Assembly: GCA_006386115.1 (NCBI GenBank)
Contig: VFIW01000012.1
Location: forward strand, 1,001,502-1,065,501
Direction: 5' to 3'
Source: Globisporangium splendens
Lineage: Eukaryota; Oomycota; Peronosporomycetes; Pythiales; Pythiaceae
Length of the DNA: 64,000 nt
Shown: positions 58,201 through 64,000 of the stretch, piece after piece
Position numbering within the stretch: the stretch's first letter is position 1
Layout of the letters: each line of letters begins with the position of its first letter
Program-made: the position numbers and the translations under genes
The notes under the pieces: generated by a model
Told to the model about the DNA's origin: nothing
What the model saw: only the letters and a program-made list of their open reading frames with translations
Database searches by the model: none

Positions 58201-60581
58201 TCATTGTAGTCAAAGTGGCGCGTCGGCGCACTAATTCCCTGGAAGTAGCGCTGGATCTCGTCGCGAGGGATTGGGCAGGTATTCGGAGCCAAAGCACCGG
58301 TGCCGTCGACGTTGACCGGGAGAAGTAGCTGGTGCATACACGCTTTTTCGTTCGTGTCGAAGCGTTTGCGCGTGCGTTCGCGTCGAAGCGCGCTCCTCAC
58401 CCGTCCGGCACGTCGGCGTGCCTTTTGGATGCAGCGTTGGGACGCCTGGGGTGCTCGTTGGGCTGCCACCAGGTCGTCGAGAGCTTGGTCCAGTGCTTGG
58501 TGCACCGGCTCACTGGATACTCGTGGCGGACGTCGTTGCTGGTGCTGCTGGTCTTGGGGTGGGCGAGGCGGGGACCGTTGGCGCGTGCAGAAAGGCACGA
58601 GAGCCGTGTACAGTTGTGGTGTGAGGGCACTGATGATGCCTTCACCTGCTTCCCAGGTGTCGGTGTCTGCGATGCGGTCCGCGAACGTGTTCGCGATCTT
58701 GGTCACGGCCACTGACGCCATCTCGTCCTCGCTCTCAGTGAGTTGTCGCAGTCGGAGCCGACGTCGGCGCGCGGGTACGTAGTCGGGACCGATGTTGAAA
58801 GTCGGGAAGACTTCGCCATCGGTGTGCAGCGTTGCGTCGGCTTCGGCGTCCAGATCTTCCATCTCGTGGTTCGCGGCGGCTTGATCAAGGTCGGGGTCGA
58901 TGTCTTCCATTGGTTCGGTGGGACTTGGGGCTCGAGGTGGTGACACTGCCGTGATGAAGCTAGCCGGGGAGCAGCACTCGGTGCTATTGGTGCCATGGGT
59001 GGCACACACAATATTCGTGCGCCGGGTGTTCAACCCCTGGTTGGCCAGGCGGTCGGCATGTTGGTTTGCAAACCTGTCGATGTGCTTGAGTTGGTACTGG
59101 GCGAGTCGTCGCAGCAGGTCCTTGGCTTTCTTGCGGAGCTTCCGTAGGCGTGGGTTGTTGCACCCGAACTCGCCTCGGAGCTGGGCGAGCACGAGCGTGC
59201 TGTCTCCCTCGATGCGCAGGCGTCGAGCTCCGTGGTGCGTTGCACTTTGTAGCCCGGCGATTAGCGCCATATATTCCGCTGTGTTGTTGGTGTTGGTCTT
59301 GGACGGTAGGAAGTGCGCGATTGTCCACTTGACGGCGCCGTCGGGGTGGAAGAGCGCTGCACCGGCGCCGGCGGCACCTGGGTTGCGGCGACATGCTCCG
59401 TCGAATCGGAGCACCCACGGCAGGCGTGGTGTGGATGCTGGAGCTGGAGGTGGTGCTGTTGCTGCTGTTGGGGTCAATATTGGTGCTGGAGTCAATGCTG
59501 GCGCTGGGGCAGGCGTAGTTGATGGAGCAGGAGCAGGGGTCGATGCTGGAGCTAAGGCTGGGGGCGTTAGTGGTGCTGGGTCAGGAGCCGGTACAGGAGC
59601 AGGAGCAGGGGTGGGAGTCGGTATTGGAGCTGGGTCAATGGTCGGCGTATGTGCTGGAGCAGACGCCGAAGTTGGGCTTGGTGCTGGGGACATGACTGGT
59701 GGCGGGGCTCGCGACGGCGCAGAGCCAGGAGCCGCGGCTCGTGTCGAGACCGTGGCGAAGAGGCGAGCGAGAAACTGTGACGCTCGAGTTGATGGGTCAG
59801 GGGGGATGGCCGGGATCGCCCCAAACGCGGGCGATATCGAGGGGGGAATCGGTATCGCAGGCGACACTGGTTCGTCGGCGAGGCTGGCCGCGTGGTCGCG
59901 CGTAGTAGCGGGGGGAGTGATCGGCTCCGAGATATGGGGTACGGCCATTGTCTCGGTGTCGACCTCGAGAGTGGGGTGCCTTGGACTCTGGTGTGGAGCT
60001 GCTGGTACCATCGCCGCGGGATCGGGATAGGCGTCGGCCGTCGGCGCCTGCGTGGCACCGTCGCCGGCGTCTGTTGGGTTGTCGCGCTGCACGTCTAGTA
60101 GGCAGGCTTCGGCGTGCCGTGTCGCCGCAATGCGCGAGGTGTACGAGACGCCGCAGGCGCAGCCTGCGTGGAAGATGTCGACAAAGTCGACACCGCGATG
60201 GTGGCGATGGCGGTGGGAGCGCAGCTCTGCCATGTGTGGCGCGGCAAAGCCGCACGCGACGCATCGGAAGAGTCTTGCGTTGTGGGCGAAGATCGATAGC
60301 GGTGGTGGACGCTCAACCGCGTGGACGACTGGCGGGGGCTCATGGAGCGGCGTGGACCATTCGGTGGCCGGGATGGTTGGTGGCGGGAGCGGCACAGCTG
60401 CAGCGGCGACAACGGCGAGCGGGCTCGCGTCCGTGTCGTTGTCGCTGTCTTCGTCTGCGCTCAGGAACGCAGCGTCGCTGCTGCCGACGCTGATCGCGTC
60501 GTTGTCGTCGTCGCGCGCGGTCGAGGCCGCGCTGTCCAGCGAGTCGGCGCGCGCGCGCGGGAGCCACGAGAAGATGGCCAT
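55212..60581 (-). CDS. RNase H-RT-endonuclease protein of a Utopia-like non-LTR element (array element 2)
   Basis: 1789 residues from ATG 60581. Same domain order as element 1: C2H2 finger, RNase H, reverse transcriptase with YADD, CCHC finger, restriction-like endonuclease, basic tail. It has a single full 48-residue repeat unit. The tail after GRAGRER is in another frame than in elements 1 and 3, because one base is missing near 55361; it reads RDTSLPHRVHQPGGEHSG and ends DPLCDRKNTLH. This lies after all domains and may not matter. Elements 2 and 3 agree with each other in the 56493-57417 interval, where element 1 differs. The frame is otherwise intact. Confidence 0.88.
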   Translation of the reverse strand: MAIFSWLPRARADSLDSAASTARDDDNDAISVGSSDAAFLSADEDSDNDTDASPLAVVAAAAVPLPPPTIPATEWSTPLHEPPPVVHAVERPPPLSIFAHNARLFRCVACGFAAPHMAELRSHRHRHHRGVDFVDIFHAGCACGVSYTSRIAATRHAEACLLDVQRDNPTDAGDGATQAPTADAYPDPAAMVPAAPHQSPRHPTLEVDTETMAVPHISEPITPPATTRDHAASLADEPVSPAIPIPPSISPAFGAIPAIPPDPSTRASQFLARLFATVSTRAAAPGSAPSRAPPPVMSPAPSPTSASAPAHTPTIDPAPIPTPTPAPAPVPAPDPAPLTPPALAPASTPAPAPSTTPAPAPALTPAPILTPTAATAPPPAPASTPRLPWVLRFDGACRRNPGAAGAGAALFHPDGAVKWTIAHFLPSKTNTNNTAEYMALIAGLQSATHHGARRLRIEGDSTLVLAQLRGEFGCNNPRLRKLRKKAKDLLRRLAQYQLKHIDRFANQHADRLANQGLNTRRTNIVCATHGTNSTECCSPASFITAVSPPRAPSPTEPMEDIDPDLDQAAANHEMEDLDAEADATLHTDGEVFPTFNIGPDYVPARRRRLRLRQLTESEDEMASVAVTKIANTFADRIADTDTWEAGEGIISALTPQLYTALVPFCTRQRSPPRPPQDQQHQQRRPPRVSSEPVHQALDQALDDLVAAQRAPQASQRCIQKARRRAGRVRSALRRERTRKRFDTNEKACMHQLLLPVNVDGTGALAPNTCPIPRDEIQRYFQGISAPTRHFDYNDATGAVFRQLLEALPIATKAPDAFSEDITEDEVEDQFQRADAASSPGIDGIGYDVFKKFRFELLPALHAAFSFCWSHRKVPSTWKVGVTQLIFKKGDPKDPSNWRPICLQPCIYKLYTGLLALRLTRWLDANDRLTDAQKGFRHFNGANEHNFVSSAVLDQTRRKPRAIHMVWYDFKNAFGSIPPLLMWQVLRVIGVDPAFVERCENIYQDSYYTVANAVGGATDPIRQETGVYQGCPLSPHLFLVGIMPLIRALHGLASGIPLATDVSVSVSAYADDLKTFSNSVEGIQKAHHLVTSFLRWSTMAANPAKCASLSVKPDLGRKLHADPNAVSLTLDGDPIPTMDLSQSYTYLGVGDGFNHVKRRVSIAPRLAELKRDMSTIFRSDLAPWQMVRAIKTYVVPQIEYLLRHVRPLQSQLQGFDSALTKGLRHVLRLPPVSLSAAFFAPQSSGGLGFVKLKDLHAALQIAHGWQMLHSRDPSIRAIARAQVIQIIQLRFKLDATHWREKDEELIQLFLNSKLPDSPHATVKRTHGDIGSMWIDVQRHLRSYNLQFTTEVFTSPEGVATERMLQLRVPHHRHALRHKTVARQLKQHMKMLALAEWKAASDQGRTVRAHGGFGSAFLSRGGGLSDAEFRFALRARLNLVCTRAVLKRMRQLRNAVCRHPGCTHQETLPHVINHCPGNEEAIRGRHDNILQLIKNAVSPVVASSQGRLTAHYDEPVSGFTGPAYRPDIQLFDHATGTVYLSDLSISFEEQSGDDPASSNLAFAYEHKVRKYAPIKLHLERQGWQVHLSAIVFGSLGGVGTRNYKIFTEHLGLHKRTANQLNRRGSATAIQSSHRIWRLHAGGEQIRREQRTTTAESPTPAQPNTSSAGSSHASDDPRRRDAQQQQQKRARHDESRRGTTSATSATNEERATSRRQRPSHASDDPRRRDAQERCTYGRAGRERRDTSLPHRVHQPGGEHSGASSAPYERPTASHDVVAKLPDPLCDRKNTLH

Positions 60582-60707
60582 GGCGCGGACGCACACGCCA
60601 GGCGCACGCACACACACTCGCGGACGAGGGCGTCACTCGCAGAGAAGGCACTGAGTAGAGCTTTAAGGGTGGGGCGGGAGAGTATCGACCGCGAAGGCTG
60701 GAAGGGC

Positions 60708-60874
60708 GGTGGGGGCGGCGCACGCGCTCACCCCCGCTGACAAAAATTCTACTGTGGAGTTACCCAAAAGGGCATTCCTGAACCATTACAGCACCAGCGT
60801 GTAAGGGGCCTGCTCCGGCTCATGTTAATCACCTCATTGATCGTGATCAAACACCAGTCGTGTTATACGTGTAT
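60708..60874 (-). ncRNA. U1 snRNA-like block, copy C (uncertain)
   Basis: Third copy of the block, Sm-like site at 60748-60741, nearly identical to copy A. Confidence 0.3.
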
Positions 60875-61089
60875 TTCAGCCAATATAGAACCCCACTGCG
60901 GGTGTAAAATGTAAGCTAATTCGGAAAGGGGAGCTAGCAATGTGGGTACGTATGCATGTAAAAATAGACAACAAATGTCGTCCAGTGGCACCCTTGTCGT
61001 GGTATGTCGATTCAATTGGGCTTGAGAAGAACGGTTTCCTTAATGGAGGGTGTTCTTGCGATCACATAGAGGATCTGGGAGCTTCGCTA

Positions 61090-64000
61090 CTACGTCATGC
61101 GATGCGGTAGGCCTCTCGTAGGGTTGCTGATGATGCGCCGCTGTGTTCCCCCCCTGGTTGGTGGACGCGGTGCGGCAGGCCGGTATCTCGGTCGTTCGCG
61201 GCCTGCGCGACCGTAGGTACATCGTTCCTGCGCGTCTCGGCGTCTTGGATCGTCGCTGGCGTGGCTCGGTCGCTGTCTTCGGCTGGTGACGCGCTCTTCG
61301 TTGGTCGCGCTGGTCGCGGAGGTGGTGCCGCGGCGGCTCTCGTCGTGGCGCGCTCGTTTTTGTTGTTGTTGCTGCGCGTCTCGGCGTCTTGGATCGTCGC
61401 TGGCGTGGCTCGAGCCTGCGCTGCTGGTATTAGGCTGCGCTGGTGTCGGTGACTCCGCTGTCGTGGTGCGTTGTTCACGCCGAATTTGCTCTCCGCCGGC
61501 GTGGAGTCGCCATATGCGGTGGCTCGACTGGATTGCCGTGGCTGAGCCACGGCGATTGAGCTGGTTGGCAGTACGTTTGTGGAGGCCGAGGTGCTCAGTG
61601 AAGATCTTGTAGTTGCGGGTCCCGACCCCGCCCAGCGATCCGAACACAATCGCCGATAGATGCACTTGCCATCCTTGACGTTCAAGGTGGAGTTTTATAG
61701 GCGCGTACTTTCGTACCTTGTGTTCGTACGCGAAGGCGAGGTTGGAGCTCGCCGGGTCGTCGCCTGATTGCTCCTCGAAGGAGATCGACAGATCGGATAC
61801 GTACACCGTGCCGGTGGCGTGGTCAAACAGTTGAATATCGGGTCGATAGGCGGGGCCAGTGAAGCCGGACACGGGTTCGTCGTAGTGGGCTGTGAGCCTG
61901 CCTTGTGAGCTTGCCACCACGGGAGAGACTGCATTCTTGATGAGCTGGAGGATGTTGTCGTGGCGGCCGCGGATTGCCTCTTCGTTGCCGGGGCAATGGT
62001 TGATGACGTGTGGCAGCGTCTCCTGGTGGGTGCATCCTGGATGACGGCATACTGCATTGCGGAGCTGTCGCATGCGTTTCAGCACCGCGCGGGTGCAAAC
62101 AAGGTTGAGGCGAGCGCGAAGGGCAAACCGGAATTCAGCATCGCTGAGGCCTCCGCCGCGGGACAGAAAAGCACTGCCGAAGCCGCCGTGAGCGCGGACT
62201 GTGCGACCTTGGTCTGAGGCCGCCTTCCATTCCGCGAGCGCGAGCATTTTCATGTGTTGCTTGAGTTGTCGTGCTACGGTCTTGTGGCGCAGTGCGTGGC
62301 GGTGGTGCGGGACGCGTAGTTGAAGCATCCTTTCTGTGGCGACTCCTTCGGGTGAAGTAAACACCTCGGTGGTGAATTGTAGGTTGTAGGAGCGCAGGTG
62401 ACGTTGCACATCAATCCACATGGAGCCAATGTCGCCATGGGTCCGCTTCACGGTGGCATGCGGGGAATCAGGCAACTTGGAGTTAAGAAATAGCTGGATG
62501 AGTTCTTCGTCCTTTTCTCGCCAATGTGTCGCATCGAGTTTAAATCGCAGCTGGATTATTTGGATGACTTGAGCACGGGCGATTGCTCGTATGCTGGGGT
62601 CCCTCGAGTGCAGCATCTGCCAGCCGTGCGCGATTTGAAGTGCGGCATGAAGGTCCTTGAGCTTGACGAAACCCAGTCCCCCACTAGACTGCGGCGCGAA
62701 GAACGCTGCGCTGAGTGAGACTGGCGGCAGGCGGAGCACGTGTCGAAGTCCCTTGGTCAGCGCTGAGTCGAAGCCCTGGAGTTGAGACTGTAGGGGGCGG
62801 ACGTGGCGTAGGAGATATTCGATTTGGGGAACCACGTACGTCTTTATGGCCCGTACCATTTGCCACGGAGCGAGGTCCGAGCGGAAGATGGTGGACATGT
62901 CCCGCTTCAGCTCTGCGAGCCTTGGAGCGATGGATACGCGTCGCTTGACGTGATTGAATCCGTCGCCAACACCGAGGTAGGTGTAGCTTTGCGATAGGTC
63001 CATCGTCGGGATCGGATCACCGTCGAGGGTGAGGGAGACTGCATTCGGATCCGCGTGCAGCTTCCTGCCGAGGTCTGGCTTCACTGAGAGAGACGCGCAC
63101 TTGGCTGGGTTGGTTGCCATTGTTGACCAGCGCAGGAATGATGTCACCAGGTGGTGCGCTTTCTGGATGCCTTCTACGCTGTTGCTGAAGGTTTTTAGGT
63201 CGTCAGCGTACGCGGACACAGACACGCTCACATCAGTTGCCAGTGGAATTCCAGAGGCGAGCCCATGGAGCGCGCGGATGAGCGGCATGATCCCCACCAG
63301 GAACAGGTGTGGGCTTAGCGGACATCCTTGGTAGACACCAGTTTCTTGTCGGATCGGGTCCGTCGCGCCACCTACCGCGTTCGCAACTGTGTAGTACGAG
63401 TCTTGGTAGATGTTTTCACAGCGCTCAACGAATGCGGGGTCAACGCCAATGACCCGCAAGACCTGCCACATGAGTAGCGGTGGTATCGAGCCGAATGCAT
63501 TCTTAAAGTCGTACCACACCATGTGTATGGCACGGGGCTTGCGGCGCGTTTGGTCGAGGACGGCAGAGCTCACGAAGTTGTGCTCATTGGCTCCGTTGAA
63601 GTGGCGGAAGCCTTTCTGCGCGTCCGTGAGACGGTCATTCGCGTCCAGCCACCGCGTCAGCCGTAGCGCTAGCAGTCCGGTGTACAGCTTGTAGATACAC
63701 GGCTGCAGGCAGATTGGCCGCCAGTTGGATGGGTCCTTGGGGTCCCCTTTCTTGAAGATGAGCTGGGTGACGCCAACCTTCCACGTGCTGGGCACCTTGC
63801 GGTGTGACCAGCAGAAACTGAACGCCGCATGCAATGCTGGGAGTAGCTCAAACCGGAACTTCTTGAATACATCGTAGCCGATGCCGTCGATACCTGGGCT
63901 GGAGGCGGCGTCTGCTCGCTGGAACTGGTCTTCAACTTCATCTTCGGTGATATCTTCGGAGAAGGCGTCGGGCGCTTTGGTCGCGATTGGGAGTGCCTCC
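61090..64000 (-). CDS. RNase H-RT-endonuclease protein of a Utopia-like non-LTR element (array element 3, 5' part outside window)
   Basis: The frame is open from the window end to the stop at 61090. The visible part covers the end of the region before RT (SSPGIDGIGYDVFKKFRFEL), the full reverse transcriptase (YDFKNAFGSIP, GVYQGCPLSP, SAYADDLKTF), the CCHC finger, the restriction-like endonuclease and the tail in the same frame as element 1 (RPRYRPAAPRPPTRGGTQ). One full 48-residue repeat unit is present. It differs from element 2 by only a few substitutions (for example VYVSDLS for VYLSDLS, and a Thr for Ala near 63113). Confidence 0.87.
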   Translation of the reverse strand, partial: EALPIATKAPDAFSEDITEDEVEDQFQRADAASSPGIDGIGYDVFKKFRFELLPALHAAFSFCWSHRKVPSTWKVGVTQLIFKKGDPKDPSNWRPICLQPCIYKLYTGLLALRLTRWLDANDRLTDAQKGFRHFNGANEHNFVSSAVLDQTRRKPRAIHMVWYDFKNAFGSIPPLLMWQVLRVIGVDPAFVERCENIYQDSYYTVANAVGGATDPIRQETGVYQGCPLSPHLFLVGIMPLIRALHGLASGIPLATDVSVSVSAYADDLKTFSNSVEGIQKAHHLVTSFLRWSTMATNPAKCASLSVKPDLGRKLHADPNAVSLTLDGDPIPTMDLSQSYTYLGVGDGFNHVKRRVSIAPRLAELKRDMSTIFRSDLAPWQMVRAIKTYVVPQIEYLLRHVRPLQSQLQGFDSALTKGLRHVLRLPPVSLSAAFFAPQSSGGLGFVKLKDLHAALQIAHGWQMLHSRDPSIRAIARAQVIQIIQLRFKLDATHWREKDEELIQLFLNSKLPDSPHATVKRTHGDIGSMWIDVQRHLRSYNLQFTTEVFTSPEGVATERMLQLRVPHHRHALRHKTVARQLKQHMKMLALAEWKAASDQGRTVRAHGGFGSAFLSRGGGLSDAEFRFALRARLNLVCTRAVLKRMRQLRNAVCRHPGCTHQETLPHVINHCPGNEEAIRGRHDNILQLIKNAVSPVVASSQGRLTAHYDEPVSGFTGPAYRPDIQLFDHATGTVYVSDLSISFEEQSGDDPASSNLAFAYEHKVRKYAPIKLHLERQGWQVHLSAIVFGSLGGVGTRNYKIFTEHLGLHKRTANQLNRRGSATAIQSSHRIWRLHAGGEQIRREQRTTTAESPTPAQPNTSSAGSSHASDDPRRRDAQQQQQKRARHDESRRGTTSATSATNEERVTSRRQRPSHASDDPRRRDAQERCTYGRAGRERPRYRPAAPRPPTRGGTQRRIISNPTRGLPHRMT

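Larger units (their letters stand above)
48893..64000 (-). repeat. Head-to-tail tandem array of non-LTR elements
   Basis: Three near-identical elements and their spacers repeat with a period of about 5974 bp and then 5830 bp; the 144-bp difference is one C-terminal minisatellite unit. Spacers are at about 48893-49285, 54864-55211 and 60695-61089. The same spacer also joins the first element to the divergent copy at 44696-48721. The array runs off the window end. Confidence 0.92.

Overview
This window is nuclear DNA from an oomycete, most likely of the Phytophthora/Pythium group. No sequence search was run; the assignment rests on gene content. Two genes carry short GT-AG introns (81 and 63 bp). 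There is an RWP-RK regulator, a pair of secreted S33-type hydrolase-like proteins, a tandem family of secreted Cys-rich/Pro-Thr-rich membrane-anchored proteins, and non-LTR elements with an RNase H domain placed before the reverse transcriptase, an arrangement I know from oomycete Utopia elements.

Layout. 1-4394: two minus-strand paralogues of an S33/TAP-like alpha/beta hydrolase, both with Gly where the nucleophilic Ser should be. 6700-8706: an RWP-RK transcription factor. 10343-23216: five same-strand members of a mucin-like family (signal peptide, ten-Cys domain, Pro/Thr stalk, transmembrane helix, short tail ending near VIVTP). Two look intact, two are frameshifted inside noisy repeats and one has lost its N-terminal domain. 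Between the last two members lies a broken Fanzor (eukaryotic TnpB-like RNA-guided nuclease) gene on the minus strand, and a fragment of its 3' end sits downstream of the third member.

23460-33898: a decayed non-LTR element, followed by a head-to-tail duplication of about 4.17 kb. Each unit carries a LINE 3' fragment plus a gene for an FHA-domain protein with a UBZ-like finger, a UIM-like motif and an SLX4-type C-terminus; a third, truncated LINE copy closes the array. 33899-34800: a decayed Merlin/IS1595-like transposase. 34716-35324: a small spliced hypothetical gene.

35600-44700: nested LTR elements. A solo LTR with a perfect 5-bp target duplication splits a LINE fragment, a diverged LTR follows, and then comes a Ty3/Gypsy chromovirus (gag, pol with chromodomain, several pol lesions, a long antisense ORF near its 3' end). 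44696-64000: a tandem array of minus-strand RNase H-RT-endonuclease non-LTR elements: one divergent 3'-truncated copy, then three near-identical copies (the last cut by the window edge). Each spacer holds a block of about 167 nt whose Sm-like site, hairpins and length resemble a U1 snRNA, although the U1 5' splice-site-recognition sequence is not visible.

About two thirds of the window is mobile DNA or its by-products. The host genes are two secreted hydrolase-like proteins, one transcription factor, the surface-protein cluster and the duplicated SLX4-like gene.
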